Origin: Deinococcus gobiensis I-0
GTDB lineage: Bacteria > Deinococcota > Deinococci > Deinococcales > Deinococcaceae
Reading direction: 5' to 3'
Length of the DNA: 64,000 nt
Assembly (NCBI RefSeq): GCF_000252445.1
Contig: NC_017790.1
Location: forward strand, 1,222,501 to 1,286,500
The notes under the pieces were generated by a model. That model saw only the letters and a program-made list of their open reading frames with translations, was not told the DNA's origin and made no database searches. Of the stretch, positions 29,705 through 41,850 are shown piece by piece (the stretch's first letter is position 1; each line of letters starts with the position of its first letter). Made by a program: the position numbers and the translations under genes.

Positions 29705-31665
29705 TTGGACAGTCTGCGTACCCTCTGGCCGTACCTGAAGATGCACCGCCGCCAGTACGTCATCGGTCTCGTGGCGGTCGTGATCGCCAACAGCCTGAAC
29801 CTGCTGCCGTGGTATTTCATCCGCCTGACCATCGACGGCCTGACCGGCCAGCTCGACACCGACGCCGCGACCCCCGGCATCACCCTGGCCCAGACGGGCT
29901 GGTACGCCCTGGGGATCGTGGCGGCGGCGACGCTGGCGGGCGGCTTCATGCTCCTGATGCGCCGTATGATCGTGGTGGCCTCGCGCCAGACCGAGTACGA
30001 GGTGCGGCGCGACATCTTCGCCCACCTCCAGACCCTCGACAAGCCGTACTACGACCGCGCGCACACGGGCGACCTGATGAACCGCCTGACCGGCGACCTC
30101 AGCGCCGTGCGCGAAATGCTGGGCTTCGGCGCGTGGCAGATCGTGAACATCGTGTCGGGTTTCGTCACGTCCTTCGCCGTGATGTTCGGGCTGAGCTGGC
30201 AGCTCTCCTTGATCGTGATGGCGGTCCTGCCGGTCATCGTGGGCGTGCTGGCCTACATGGCGCGGCTGATCAACGAACGGCACAAGCTCGCGCAGGAGCA
30301 GAATTCGCTGATCGCCGGCAAGGCGCAGGAGAACTTCAGCGGGGCGCGCGTGGTCAAGGGCTACGCGATAGAAGACCGCGAGATCGCCGACTACCGCGCC
30401 CTGAACCTCGAACTGCTGCGGCGCAACATCGCCCTCATCAAGGTGGACGGGCCGCTGCGCTCGTTCACCAACCTGCTGCTGGGCATCGCCTTCGGGCTGA
30501 TCCTGCTCGTGGGCGGCCGGCTGATCCTGACGCCGGACTCGGACTTCACGGTGGGCAAGTTCGTGCAGTTCGTGGGTTACGTCAACCGCCTCGCCTTCCC
30601 GATGATGATGGTCGGCTGGATCACCGGGGTCACGCAGCGCGGCCTGGCCTCGTGGTTGCGCCTGCGGGAGCTGCTCGACGCCCGGCCGCTCGTGCAGGAC
30701 GAGCGCGGACGCACCGACCCCCTGCTGCGCGACGTGAGCGGCGAGGTGAGTTTCGACCACGTGACGCTGCGTTACGGCAACCAGACGGTGCTGGAGGACG
30801 TGACGCTGGACGTGCCCGCCGGGACCTTCCTGGGCATCACCGGGCCGACCGGCAGCGGCAAGACGGTGCTCGCGCAGCTCATCACCCGCAGCATGGACCC
30901 GACCTCGGGCACGGTGAAGATGGACGGCCACGACCTGCGCACCATCCCGCTGACCACCCTGCGCGGCGCGGTGAGCGTGGTGCCGCAGGAGCCCTTCCTG
31001 TTCAGCGACACCATCGCCAACAACATCGGTTTCGGGCTGAACAACGCCGACCTGCCGGTGGTGCCGACCCGCGTGAGCGTGGTGGGTCTGCCGCCGATGC
31101 CCGAGGTGCCGCAGAACCCCGACCCGGCGCGGGTCCGCGAGGCGGCGCGCCTGGCGGGTCTGGACGGCGATATCGAGGGCTTTCCGGCCGGCTACGACAC
31201 CATGCTGGGCGAGCGCGGCGTGACCCTGTCGGGTGGGCAGCGCCAGCGCACCGCGATTGCCCGCGCGGTCGTGCGCGAGCCGCGCATCCTGATCCTGGAC
31301 GACAGCCTCTCGGCGGTGGATACCGAGACCGAGCGCCGCATTCTCGATGGACTGCGTGAGGTGAGCCGGGGCCGCACCGTGATCCTGATCGCCCACCGCA
31401 TCAGCACCCTGCGCCACGCCGACCACATCGTGGTGCTGGAGGCGGGCCGCGTGACCGAGCAGGGCAGCCACGACGCCCTGGTCGCCCAGAAGGGTCACTA
31501 CGCCGAGCTGGAACGCCTGCAACGCCTCGCCAGCGACCTCGACCGCGAGGACGACGCGGTGGCCGACATCGACGCGGCCGCCGACCGCCTGGAGGGCGTG
31601 CCGGTGCCGGAACGCGCCGGGCATCAGGCCCAGCCGAGCCCGCTCCAGACCCAGAAGGTGATGAA

Positions 31666-31669
<4 letters not shown>
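29705..31669 (+). CDS. ABC exporter subunit A (degenerate ATP site, heterodimer partner)
   Basis: This 654-residue half-transporter has six membrane helices (about residues 15-310) and an ATP-binding domain with Walker A GPTGSGKT (379-386), signature LSGGQ (about 508) and Walker [13 protein letters not shown] (about 526-537). An Asp replaces the usual catalytic Glu after Walker B, as in the inactive-site subunit of heterodimeric exporters such as TM287/288 and BmrCD. The TTG at 29705 has a GAGGTTT ribosome site; GTG 29693 is possible. The stop overlaps the ATG of the partner gene (ATGA). It probably exports drugs, lipids or peptides; the substrate is unknown. Confidence 0.9.
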
Positions 31670-33531
<1,862 letters not shown>

Positions 33532-33603
33532 GCCGGGGAAGTGGGCAGGCATGCAGGAGGGGGCTGGGCGCCGAGGGGTTCCGGCCCTCCCGGCCCCGAG
33601 ACC

Positions 33604-33644
33604 AGAGAGAAGGCCCGCCAGTGTTCCCGGCGGGCCTTCTCTCT
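33604..33644. terminator. Long hairpin between convergent ABC exporter and BMP genes
   Basis: A perfect 16-bp stem (33604-33619 with 33629-33644, nine-base loop) lies between the two convergent genes. No U-tract follows on either strand, so its role as a terminator rests on stem strength and position; protection of the 3' ends is an alternative. Confidence 0.6.
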
Positions 33645-33690
33645 GGCGGGTGCCGGGGAGGTTTCTCTTTCCCAGTACCCACGCCCTACT

Positions 33691-34866
33691 TCATTTCTTC
33701 GGCTCGTCCGCCACCTGACCCACGATGCCGGGGGCGACCCAGCTCATGTTGTTCAGGTCGCCCACGCTCATGACCTTGCCGGCGGGCACGCGGGCCACGC
33801 CGTTGCGGTCCTTGATGGGGCCGGTGAAGGGGTCGAACTTGCCGCCCTTCTCCATGTCGGCCTTGAGGGCCATGACGCGGTCGTAGACGCTGACCTGCTT
33901 GCCGTTCACGGTCATCTTGGCGGCCTTGAGGGCCGGAACCCACTTGGGATTGATCGCCATGCCGTCCTGGGTGCCCAGCTCCACGCCGCCGCCGCGCATC
34001 AGGTTCCAGTAGTCCACGTTCTGGAGGTTCTTGGCGGTGTAGGTGCCGGTGTGGACCTTGGTCAGGAAGTCGATGTAGATCTTGTCCCAGTGGACGAGCT
34101 GGCCGCTGACCACGTAGTCGGGGGCGAACTTGTACATGGGCGAGTAGTGCGCGAAGGAGGGAATCTTGCGCGCGGCGGCCGTCTGGACCACGCTCGCGGT
34201 GTCCTCGGTGAAGGCCAGGGCGTCGGCACCCTCGCCGATCAGGGCCTCGGCGGCCTCGCGGGCCTTGTTCGGGTCCACCCAGGCGTTGATCCACTTGACG
34301 TTCACGGTGGCCTTGGGGTTCACGGCGCGCGCGCCGAGCGCGAAGGCGCTCATGTGGCGCTTGACCTCGGGCACCGGGAAGGCGCCCACGTAGCCCAGCT
34401 TGCCGGTCTTGCTGATCGCGGCGGCCATCATGCCGTTGAGGTAGTAGAGCTGGTAGAAGTCGGCCATGTAGGTCGCCATGTTGGGCGCGCGCTTGAACCC
34501 GCTGGCGTGCGCGAAGATCACGTTGGGGTACTTCTTGGCGGCCTCCAGCGTCTGGTCCATGAAGCCGAAGGAGGTCGTGAAGATGACCTGGCAGTTGTCC
34601 TTGACGAGGCGGTCGATGACCGGAGTCGCCTGACCCTCGGGCACGCTCTCGACGTACTTGGTCTCCAGCCAGGGCAGCGCCTTCTCGGCGTTCTTGCGGG
34701 CCACGTCGTGCGCGTAGCTCCAGCCGATGTCGCCCACTGGCCCGACGTAGATGAAGCAGGCCTTGAGCTTGCCGCCCGCCGTGCCCTGCGCCTGCGCGGC
34801 GGGGCTGACAGCGGTGCTCAGGAGCACCAGCGAGAGGGACATCGTGTTCATCAGCAGTTTGTTCAT
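33691..34866 (-). CDS. BMP-family ABC transporter substrate-binding protein (nucleoside uptake)
   Basis: The 391-residue exported protein has a signal peptide (MNKLLMNTMSLSLVLLSTAV, cleavage near AQA-QG) without a lipobox Cys. The mature part is a PnrA/Med-type periplasmic fold: ACFIYVGPVGDIGWSYAHD, VIFTTSFGFMDQTLEAAKKYP, IGYVGAFPVPEVKRHMSAF-like region, and AFTEDTASVV. BMP proteins bind purine nucleosides for import. It is the last gene of the set, 139 bases after the second permease, and a CGGACA-18-TAGACT pair in that gap could give it its own promoter. It has a GGAG ribosome site. Confidence 0.9.
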   Translation of the reverse strand: MNKLLMNTMSLSLVLLSTAVSPAAQAQGTAGGKLKACFIYVGPVGDIGWSYAHDVARKNAEKALPWLETKYVESVPEGQATPVIDRLVKDNCQVIFTTSFGFMDQTLEAAKKYPNVIFAHASGFKRAPNMATYMADFYQLYYLNGMMAAAISKTGKLGYVGAFPVPEVKRHMSAFALGARAVNPKATVNVKWINAWVDPNKAREAAEALIGEGADALAFTEDTASVVQTAAARKIPSFAHYSPMYKFAPDYVVSGQLVHWDKIYIDFLTKVHTGTYTAKNLQNVDYWNLMRGGGVELGTQDGMAINPKWVPALKAAKMTVNGKQVSVYDRVMALKADMEKGGKFDPFTGPIKDRNGVARVPAGKVMSVGDLNNMSWVAPGIVGQVADEPKK

Positions 34867-35005
34867 GGCGTCTCCAGGGTCGGAAAGATGAGTTCTGGAT
34901 CAAGTCTAGCTTTATTTCTGCCCAGCTGTCCGGCGGAATCTGGACAATCGGCACGAAATTCCGGGGGTTGCAGCTGTCAACCTCCGATTCCGTGCCTGCT
35001 GTCAC

Positions 35006-35899
35006 TCAGCGTTCGCCGCGCAGGTAGGGCAGGCCCAGGGCGGCGGGGGCGTCGCCCTGCTGCCCCCGGCGCCCCGCGATGGCGAGCACCACGAGCACGA
35101 GCACGAAGGGCATGGCGCTGAAGACCTCCGGCGGCACGGGGCTGTTGCCCTGGAGCCGGAACTGGAGGTAATACAGCACCCCGAAAAACAGCGAGCCCCA
35201 CACCGCGCGCAGCGGCCGCCAGCCCACGAAGATCACCAGCGCGACCGCGATCCAGCCCAGGCCCGCCGTCATGTTGTCGGCCCAGGAGGCCCGGTACGAC
35301 AGCGCCAGGAAGGCCCCGGCCAGCCCCGAGAGCGCGCCCCCGGCCAGCACGGCCAGCACGCGCACCGCGCCCACGTTCACGCCCAGCACGTCGGCCGCCG
35401 CCGGATTCTCGCCCACCGAGCGCAGGGTCAGGCCCGGCCGGGTCGAGTTCAGGAAGAAGGCCAGGGCGCCGGCCAGCAGCAGCGCCGCGACCGTGAACGG
35501 GCTGATCGTCAGGCCGCCCAGCGTCCAGTCGGGCACCTTGTTGAACAGCGGCATGCCCTCGAAGCGCTTGCCGAGCAGGCCCGCCGCCCCGGTGCCGATG
35601 AGGGCCAGCGCCAGCCCGCTGACGAACTGGTTGGCGCGCAGGGTGACGGTGGCGAAGGCGTGCAGCGCCGAGAGGGCCGCCCCCGCCAGCATCGCCGCGC
35701 CCACCGCCAGCCACAGGTTCGCGTCGGGCGAGGCCGAGGCGACCGCGAAGGCGGCCAGCGCCCCGACCGCCATCATGCCCTCGACGCCGAGGTTCACGAT
35801 GCCCGCGCGCTCGTTGACCACCGCGCCCAGGCAGGCGAGCAGCAGCGGCGTACCCACGGCCAGTGCCCGCACCAGGGCCTCGAGAAAGACGTTATCCAT
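35006..35899 (-). CDS. ABC transporter permease (NupQ/YufQ-like)
   Basis: The 297-residue membrane protein belongs to the BPD_transp_2 branched-chain/ribose-type permeases. It begins VFLEALVRALAVGTPLLLAC, followed by the family motif NERAGIVNLGVEGMMAVGAL, and has about eight to nine hydrophobic helices with LRSVGENPAAADVLGVNV in the middle. It forms the channel with the permease just upstream (27 bases away). A GGAGGTCGTGC ribosome site precedes the ATG. It probably imports nucleosides with the BMP protein. Confidence 0.92.
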   Translation of the reverse strand: MDNVFLEALVRALAVGTPLLLACLGAVVNERAGIVNLGVEGMMAVGALAAFAVASASPDANLWLAVGAAMLAGAALSALHAFATVTLRANQFVSGLALALIGTGAAGLLGKRFEGMPLFNKVPDWTLGGLTISPFTVAALLLAGALAFFLNSTRPGLTLRSVGENPAAADVLGVNVGAVRVLAVLAGGALSGLAGAFLALSYRASWADNMTAGLGWIAVALVIFVGWRPLRAVWGSLFFGVLYYLQFRLQGNSPVPPEVFSAMPFVLVLVVLAIAGRRGQQGDAPAALGLPYLRGER

Positions 35900-35926
35900 G
35901 CACGACCTCCGGAAAGAAAAAGCCCC

Positions 35927-36982
35927 TCACGCCCGGCTCCACTGCACGCGGTGGCGCACGAAGACCTCCGAGGCGATCAGGCACAGCAGGATGACGCCCG
36001 AGAACACGTCCACCACCCGGAAGGGCATGTTCAGGTCGATCTTGAGGAGGTCGCCCCCCGCCAGGATGACGGCCATCACCGGCGCGGTGATCAGGCACAG
36101 GGCCGGGTTGCCGCGCGCCAGCCACGCCACGATGACGGCCGTGAAGCCGTAGCCCAGGCTGATCTGGCCCGCTTCGAGCAGGCGGTGGTGGATGCCCGCC
36201 ACCTCGCCCGCGCCCGCCAGCCCCGCCAGCCCACCGGTGAGCAGGGCGACGATGGTCACGACCCGCGCCGCGCTCAGGCCCGCGTAGCGCGCCGCGCCGG
36301 GGTTCTCGCCGACCACCCGCAGCGCGTAGCCGAAAGTGGAGCGCGACAGCAGCCATTGCAGCCCCAGCGCCAGCACCACGCCCAGCAGCAGCGTGGGCCA
36401 GTGGACCTGCGTGCCGCCCAGCACCGGCAGGTTGGCGGCCTCGGGGAAGGTGTCGGTGTAGATGTAGCCGCGCACGTCCTTGCCCTTCCAGGGCCCGGCG
36501 ATCAGGTAGGTCACGACCGCCACGGCGACGTAGTTGAGCATCAGGGTCGAGAGGATCTCGTTGACGTTCAGGCGGCGCAGCCACGCGGCCAGGAGCGCCC
36601 ACAGCCCGCCGCCGACAAAGCCCATCACGAACACGGCCGGCAGCAGCAGCGGCCCCGGCAGCGGCACGAACAAGGCCGTGCCCGCCGCGAACACGGCCCC
36701 CAGCAGCAGCTGTCCCTCGGCCCCGATATTGAAGAACTGCGCCCGGAAGGCCAGCGACAGCCCCGCCCCGACCAGCAGCAGCGGAATGGTGCGCCGCCCG
36801 ACCTCGGCCAGCCCGGTGGGGTCCGCCAGCGTGCCGCGCAGCATGGTGCTGTACACCTCGGCGGGCGAGACGCCGTAGAACACGAAGACCAGCGCGCACA
36901 GCGCCAGCGCCACGGCGACCGACGCCAGCGTGACCAGTGCCGCGCGGGCCGGCGGGGGAGAGGCAAGCGGAACGAACCTCAC
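35927..36982 (-). CDS. ABC transporter permease (NupP/YufP-like)
   Basis: The 351-residue membrane protein is the second channel subunit. It shows the start LASVAVALALCALVFVFYGV, the region FRAQFFNIGAEGQLLLGAVFAAG, LNVNEILSTLMLNYVAV and LRVVGENPGAARYAGL, typical of BPD_transp_2 family members. About nine hydrophobic helices are visible. Its ATG overlaps the stop of the ATPase gene by four bases. The order ATPase-permease-permease-binding protein is a rearranged version of the nupOPQ arrangement. Confidence 0.92.
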   Translation of the reverse strand: MRFVPLASPPPARAALVTLASVAVALALCALVFVFYGVSPAEVYSTMLRGTLADPTGLAEVGRRTIPLLLVGAGLSLAFRAQFFNIGAEGQLLLGAVFAAGTALFVPLPGPLLLPAVFVMGFVGGGLWALLAAWLRRLNVNEILSTLMLNYVAVAVVTYLIAGPWKGKDVRGYIYTDTFPEAANLPVLGGTQVHWPTLLLGVVLALGLQWLLSRSTFGYALRVVGENPGAARYAGLSAARVVTIVALLTGGLAGLAGAGEVAGIHHRLLEAGQISLGYGFTAVIVAWLARGNPALCLITAPVMAVILAGGDLLKIDLNMPFRVVDVFSGVILLCLIASEVFVRHRVQWSRA

Positions 36983-38559
36983 GCCGCACCCCCCGCCACG
37001 CCCTCACCCTGCGCCGCGCCCGGCAGGCTGTGCGGGTGCGCGCCGCCCATCAGGAGGCCCAGCGACTCACGCGTGACCTCGGCCACCGGGAAGGGCCCCT
37101 GCAACGTGCCGCCGACCATCACCGCCACGCGGTCGGACAGGCTGAGCAACTCGTCGAGGTCCTCGCTGACGAGCAGCACGCCCGCGCCCGAAGCGGTGCG
37201 CTCCAGCAGCGCGCGGTGGACCTGGTCGGTTGCGCCGATGTCCAGCCCGTAGGTCGGATGCACGGCCAGGATCAGCTTGGGCGACCCGGCCAGCTCGCGC
37301 GCCAGGATCAGTTTCTGGATGTTGCCGCCGCTCAGCAGCCGGCTCTGGGTGTGGATGCCGGGGGTGGCGACGTTGTAGGCCTCGACATCGCGGCGCGCCG
37401 CCGCGTCCACCGCGCCGAGGTCGCGGGCCAGCCCGCGTGCCAGGGGAGCGCGGTCGTAGGCGCGCAGGGCGAGATTGTCGGCCACCGTCATGCTCGGCAC
37501 CGTGCCGCTGTGGATGCGGTCCTCGGGGATGTGCGCCACGCCCCGCCGGAAGCGCTCGTCGGCACCGCCCGTCAGCGGTTGGCCGTCGAGCACCGCCTCG
37601 CCGGTCGCCGGGTGCAGGCCCGCGAGTACCTCGACGAGTTCGCTCTGGCCGTTGCCCGCGATGCCCGCCACGCCCAGCACCTCGCCCCGGCGCAGCTCGA
37701 AACTCACGCCGCGCAGGGCGGGCAGGCCGCGCGAGCCGTCGGCGCGCAGGTCACGCACGCTGAGCAGGGCGTCCGTCTCGCCGGGCGCCGCGCCGCGTTT
37801 GCGGGCGAAGTCCACGCTGCGGCCCACCATCAGCTCCGCGAGGCTCTCGCGGGTGGCCCCGGCCGTGGGCACGCCGCCCACCACCTTGCCCCGGCGCAGC
37901 ACGGTCACGCGGTCGGCGACCGCCAGCACCTCGCCGAGTTTGTGCGAGATGAAGATGAGGCTGCGGCCGTCGGCCTTCAGTTCCCGCATCACCCGGAACA
38001 GCCCCTCGGCCTCCTGCGGGGTCAGGACCGAGGTCGGCTCGTCGAGGATCAGCACCCGTGCCCCGCCCAGCAGCGCCCGCACGATCTCCACGCGCTGCTT
38101 CTCGCCGGGCGAGAGGTCGGCCACGCGCGCGCCGGGGTCCACCTCCAGCCCGTAGCGCGCCGACAGCTCGCGGATGCGCCCCGCCACGCCCCGCGCCGGA
38201 AAGAGGCCCGTCCCCCCGCCCAGCGCGAGGTTCTCGGCGACGCTGTGGCGCGCCACGAGCAGCGGGTGCTGCGGCACCAGCCCGATGCCCAGTTTGCGGG
38301 CCTGCGCCGGGCTGCCGATGCGGACGGGCCGCCCCGCCAGCTCGACCGCGCCCTCGTCGGGCTGATACAGGCCGTACAGGATCGAGATCAGGGTGCTCTT
38401 GCCCGCGCCGTTTTCGCCCAGCAGGGCCAGGACCTCGCCCGCGTGGACGATCAGGTCCACCGCGTCGTTGGCGACCACGCCCGGAAAACGTTTGGTGATG
38501 CTGCGCAGACGCAGGGCGGGGGGCGGTGCTCCTGGGGGGGGGAGGTGAGGGTCGTTCAC
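36979..38559 (-). CDS. Nucleoside ABC transporter ATP-binding protein (two ABC domains)
   Basis: The 526-residue protein has two tandem ATPase domains, as in sugar and nucleoside (RbsA/NupO) importers. Domain 1 shows Walker A GENGAGKST, signature LSPGEKQRVEIVRALL and Walker B VLILDEPTSVL. Domain 2 has a degenerate Walker A (GIAGNGQSE) and a signature LLSGGNIQKLILAREL, with Walker B LILAVHPTYGLD that lacks the canonical Glu. Such asymmetry is normal in this subfamily. The GTG at 38559 was chosen; the intergenic region to pstS is divergent. Confidence 0.93.
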   Translation of the reverse strand: MNDPHLPPPGAPPPALRLRSITKRFPGVVANDAVDLIVHAGEVLALLGENGAGKSTLISILYGLYQPDEGAVELAGRPVRIGSPAQARKLGIGLVPQHPLLVARHSVAENLALGGGTGLFPARGVAGRIRELSARYGLEVDPGARVADLSPGEKQRVEIVRALLGGARVLILDEPTSVLTPQEAEGLFRVMRELKADGRSLIFISHKLGEVLAVADRVTVLRRGKVVGGVPTAGATRESLAELMVGRSVDFARKRGAAPGETDALLSVRDLRADGSRGLPALRGVSFELRRGEVLGVAGIAGNGQSELVEVLAGLHPATGEAVLDGQPLTGGADERFRRGVAHIPEDRIHSGTVPSMTVADNLALRAYDRAPLARGLARDLGAVDAAARRDVEAYNVATPGIHTQSRLLSGGNIQKLILARELAGSPKLILAVHPTYGLDIGATDQVHRALLERTASGAGVLLVSEDLDELLSLSDRVAVMVGGTLQGPFPVAEVTRESLGLLMGGAHPHSLPGAAQGEGVAGGAA

Positions 38560-38598
38560 CTGCGTATGTTGCCAGGAAAGCGCGCCCGAAGGTTAAGC

Positions 38599-38695
38599 TC
38601 ACCTAAATGTCACCGAATCCGCCCGGCGCAGCCCCTGGCGGCTGACCGTTCCATGACATGGAAGTGACGCCGGGCTGACAGAGCGCCCCCATTCT
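38599..38695 (+). promoter_or_regulatory. pstS promoter with candidate Pho box (11-base TGAC repeats)
   Basis: TGAC occurs at 38643, 38654, 38665 and 38676, exactly 11 bases apart. The last two 11-base units end 10 bases before a CATTCT -10 (38690-38695), the spacing used by PhoB-type activators that replace the -35. A further pair TCACC (38599, 38610), also 11 bases apart and in phase, resembles the Streptomyces PHO-box form. A perfect palindrome TTCCATG-A-CATGGAA (38649-38663) overlaps the repeats. Confidence 0.6.
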
Positions 38696-38702
38696 GTCAG
38701 CC

Positions 38703-39734
38703 ATGAAGAAGAGCTTCCTCCTGGGCCTGGCCCTGGTGTCGACCGTCAGCACCGCCGCCGCACAAACCAGCCTGACCGGCGCGGGCGCGAGCTTCCCCTA
38801 CCCGCTGTACAGCAAGATGTTCGCCGAGTACAAGAACGCCCAGGGCGTCAGCGTGAACTACCAGTCGGTGGGCAGCGGCGCGGGCCAGAAGCAGATCACC
38901 GAACGCACCGTGGACTTCGCGGGCAGCGACAACCCCATGAGCGACGACGCCATGAAGGCCGCGCCCGCCAAGCTGCTGCACGTGCCCACCGCCATCGGCG
39001 CCGTGGTGCCCGCCTACAACCTGCCCGGCGTGACCGCCGCCCTGAAGTTCGACGGCGCGACCCTGGCGAACATCTACCTCGGCAAGATCAAGACCTGGAA
39101 CGACGCCGCCATCGCCAAGCTCAACCCCGGCGTGACCATTCCTCCCCTGCCCATCACGGTGGCGCGCCGCAGCGACGGCTCGGGCACGACCTACGTGTTC
39201 TCGGACTACCTGAGCAAGGTCAGCAGCGAGTGGAAGACCAAGGTCGGCGTGGGCAACAGCCTGTCGTGGCCGGTCGGCACCGGCGCCAAGGGCAACGACG
39301 GCGTGGCGGGCGTGGTCAAGAGCACCCCCGGCGCCATCGGCTACGTCGAACTGGTATACGCCAAGCAGAACAAGCTGACCTTCGGCAGCGTCAAGAACCG
39401 CGCCGGCAAGTTCGTGGTGGCCGACAACGGCCCCGCCGCCCTGGCCGCCAACGGCGTGGTCATCCCCGCCGACACCCGCGTCAGCCTGACCAACAGCGCC
39501 AACGCCGACGCCTACCCCATCGCCAGCTTCACCTACGTCATCTTCTACCAGGACCAGAAGTACGGCACGCGGACCGAGGCCCAGGCCGAAGCCCTCCAGA
39601 AGCTGCTGACCTGGATGGTCACCTCGGGCCAGCAGTACAACGAGCCCCTGGACTACGCCAAGCTGCCCTCGGCCGTCGCCAACAAGGCCAAGAGCATCAT
39701 CAACACGATGACCTACGGCGGCAAGAAGCTCTGA
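38703..39734 (+). CDS. pstS: Phosphate ABC transporter substrate-binding protein PstS
   Basis: The 343-residue exported protein captures inorganic phosphate. It has a signal peptide ([20 protein letters not shown], no lipobox), then [20 protein letters not shown], the phosphate-binding [19 protein letters not shown], and [20 protein letters not shown]. The -10 CATTCT ends 7 bases before the ATG, so the mRNA is probably leaderless. It is separated from pstC by 231 bases holding a terminator-like hairpin, which would allow excess PstS over the channel proteins. Confidence 0.97.
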   Translation: MKKSFLLGLALVSTVSTAAAQTSLTGAGASFPYPLYSKMFAEYKNAQGVSVNYQSVGSGAGQKQITERTVDFAGSDNPMSDDAMKAAPAKLLHVPTAIGAVVPAYNLPGVTAALKFDGATLANIYLGKIKTWNDAAIAKLNPGVTIPPLPITVARRSDGSGTTYVFSDYLSKVSSEWKTKVGVGNSLSWPVGTGAKGNDGVAGVVKSTPGAIGYVELVYAKQNKLTFGSVKNRAGKFVVADNGPAALAANGVVIPADTRVSLTNSANADAYPIASFTYVIFYQDQKYGTRTEAQAEALQKLLTWMVTSGQQYNEPLDYAKLPSAVANKAKSIINTMTYGGKKL

Positions 39735-39848
39735 GTCTCCGGATCAGGGGGACGTTCCCCCTGACGCCGGGCAGGGCCAGCAGGCCGGGCGAAGGCGCCG
39801 AAGTGCCCCTGACCCCGCCTGTCCGCACACCAATACCGAACGTCCACT

Positions 39849-39879
39849 GGGCGGCCTCCGAGGTGGGGCCGCCCGTTTT
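39849..39879 (+). terminator. Intercistronic terminator/attenuator between pstS and pstC
   Basis: An 8-bp GC stem (39849-39856 with 39867-39874, ten-base loop) is followed by GTTTT. It lies 115 bases past pstS and should end most pstS transcripts, letting a fraction read into pstCAB. The remaining intergenic bases hold GC-rich sequence without a gene. Confidence 0.65.
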
Positions 39880-39965
39880 CCTGCCGCCGCATCTGCCCCG
39901 GCTGACCGTGTGCTGACGTTTGCCCGGTGAACTGTGAGGAACCCGACCCGGAGGGTCATGACACC

Positions 39966-40976
39966 ATGATTGAACCAGTCCGAAGACCGTCCACCCCCGC
40001 CCGCCTGTCGAGTAGCAGCGACCGGACGTTCGAGTGGGTCATCCTGCTGCTCGCCGCCGTGATCGTGCTGGTGTTCGTGCTGAGCGTGTACCAGCTGGGC
40101 CGCGAGTCCTGGCCCGCCCTGTCGCGTATCGGCGTGGAGTTCTTCACGCAGCGCACCTGGAATCCGGTCAGCGGGCAGTACGGCGCAGCCGCCATGATCG
40201 CGGGCACGCTGATCACCAGCCTCGTGGCGCTCGCCATCAGTGTGCCGCTCGCCATCGCCAGCGCCCTGTTCGTCGCCGAGTACGCGCCCAAGTGGCTGGC
40301 GAATCCGGTCGGCTACCTCATCGAGCTGCTGGCCGCCGTGCCCAGCGTGGTGTACGGCCTGTGGGCCCTGTTCGTGATCGCGCCCATCCTGGCGCGCTGG
40401 CAGACCACCTTCTTCAGCCCCGAGTACCCCGAGCGTCTGGCGCTGTACACCAAGTGCGCCGCGCTGTGGGCCGAGAACCAGACCACCCTGCAGTGCTTCT
40501 TCGTGCCCAACAGCGGCGCGGGGCGCGGGCTGGCGCTCGCCATCATCATCCTGACCGTCATGATCCTGCCCTACACCGCCAGCGTGGCGCGTGACGTGAT
40601 CCGGCTGGTGCCCGCCGACCAGCGTGAAGCGATGTACGCCCTGGGCGCGACCAAATGGGAAGTCATCTCGCGCGCCATCCTGCCCTACGCCCGCGCGGGC
40701 ATCATGGGCGGCGTGATCCTGGCGCTCGGGCGCGCCCTGGGCGAGACGCTCGCGGTGGCGATGGTCATCGGGGACAGCCAGGACGTGATCCGCAGCATCT
40801 GGGGCAACGCCAGCACCATGGCCTCGGTCATCGCCAACCAGTTCGGGGACGCGCAGGAACTGTTGCACCGCTCCAGCGTCGTGACCCTGGGCCTGACCCT
40901 GTTCTTCCTGAGTGTGGTCGTGAATTACGTCGCCCGGCTGATCATCGCCCGGCTGACGCCGAAGGGGATCCAGTGA
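39966..40976 (+). CDS. pstC: Phosphate ABC transporter permease PstC
   Basis: The 336-residue inner-membrane permease has about six to seven helices and the EAA-type loop [23 protein letters not shown]. Other marks are [37 protein letters not shown] and the NxxTxxxVIxNxF-like [20 protein letters not shown] 39966 was chosen over 39927 because GGAGGG precedes it and it gives the usual cytoplasmic N-terminus. The stop overlaps the start of pstA (TGATG). A longer periplasmic loop with two Cys residues (about 155-180) is unusual. Confidence 0.96.
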   Translation: MIEPVRRPSTPARLSSSSDRTFEWVILLLAAVIVLVFVLSVYQLGRESWPALSRIGVEFFTQRTWNPVSGQYGAAAMIAGTLITSLVALAISVPLAIASALFVAEYAPKWLANPVGYLIELLAAVPSVVYGLWALFVIAPILARWQTTFFSPEYPERLALYTKCAALWAENQTTLQCFFVPNSGAGRGLALAIIILTVMILPYTASVARDVIRLVPADQREAMYALGATKWEVISRAILPYARAGIMGGVILALGRALGETLAVAMVIGDSQDVIRSIWGNASTMASVIANQFGDAQELLHRSSVVTLGLTLFFLSVVVNYVARLIIARLTPKGIQ

Positions 40977-41839
40977 TGGGGGTCAGCACCATGACGGCCC
41001 AGAGCCGCAAGACCGGTCTCTCGCCGGCCCGCCGCGCCCGCAACATGCTGATGGGCGGCCTGATTCTCCTCGCCACCCTGATCGTGGTCGCGCCGCTCAT
41101 CCTGATCTTCGCGTACCTGGTGCGCGAGGGCCTGGGGGCCATGAACCTCGACTTCTTCACCAAGACCCCGGCCCCCGAGGGCGAGTCGGGCGGCGGCCTC
41201 CTGAACGCCATCCTGGGCAGCCTGGAAATGCTGGCGATGGCCTCGGTCATCGGCGTGGGCGTGGGCGTGGCCGGCGGCATCTTCCTGGCCGAGTATCCCC
41301 GCCATCCCCTGATGCCCTCCATCCGCATGATCAGTGACGTGCTCGCGGGCATTCCGGCCATCGTGATGGGTCTGGTCGCCTACGGCCTGATCGTGCTGCG
41401 CTTCGGGTTCTCGGGGCTGGCGGGCGCGCTGGCGCTGGGCTTCCTGATGATCCCCATCGTGGTGCGCACCAGCGAGGAAGTCCTCAAGCTCGTGCCGCAG
41501 ACCGTGCGCGAGGCCGGACTGGCGCTGGGCCTGCCCAAGTGGCTCGTGACCCTGAAGATCGTGCTGCCCGCCGCCGCCGGGGGGATCGTCACCGGCGTCA
41601 TGCTGGCGCTGGCCCGCGTGGCTGGGGAAGCCGCGCCGCTGCTGTTCACGGCCTTCGGCAACAACCTCGTGAACGTGGACCCCACCAAACCCATGAGCGC
41701 GCTGCCGCTGGAGATCTACCGCGGGGCCACCAGCGCCTACGACGAGAACCAGCGCATGGCCAAGGCCGGCGCGCTGCTGCTCATCCTGATCATCTTCGCC
41801 ACCAGCCTGCTCGCGCGGCGTTTCAGCCGCCGGAAATAA
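40976..41839 (+). CDS. pstA: Phosphate ABC transporter permease PstA
   Basis: The 287-residue permease pairs with PstC. It shows [31 protein letters not shown], the EAA loop [30 protein letters not shown] and the conserved LLFTAFGNN near the C-terminus. Six membrane helices are visible. The ATG shares one base with the pstC stop, so translation is coupled. pstB follows after 11 bases. Confidence 0.96.
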   Translation: MGVSTMTAQSRKTGLSPARRARNMLMGGLILLATLIVVAPLILIFAYLVREGLGAMNLDFFTKTPAPEGESGGGLLNAILGSLEMLAMASVIGVGVGVAGGIFLAEYPRHPLMPSIRMISDVLAGIPAIVMGLVAYGLIVLRFGFSGLAGALALGFLMIPIVVRTSEEVLKLVPQTVREAGLALGLPKWLVTLKIVLPAAAGGIVTGVMLALARVAGEAAPLLFTAFGNNLVNVDPTKPMSALPLEIYRGATSAYDENQRMAKAGALLLILIIFATSLLARRFSRRK

Positions 41840-41850
41840 CCGGAGACGCC

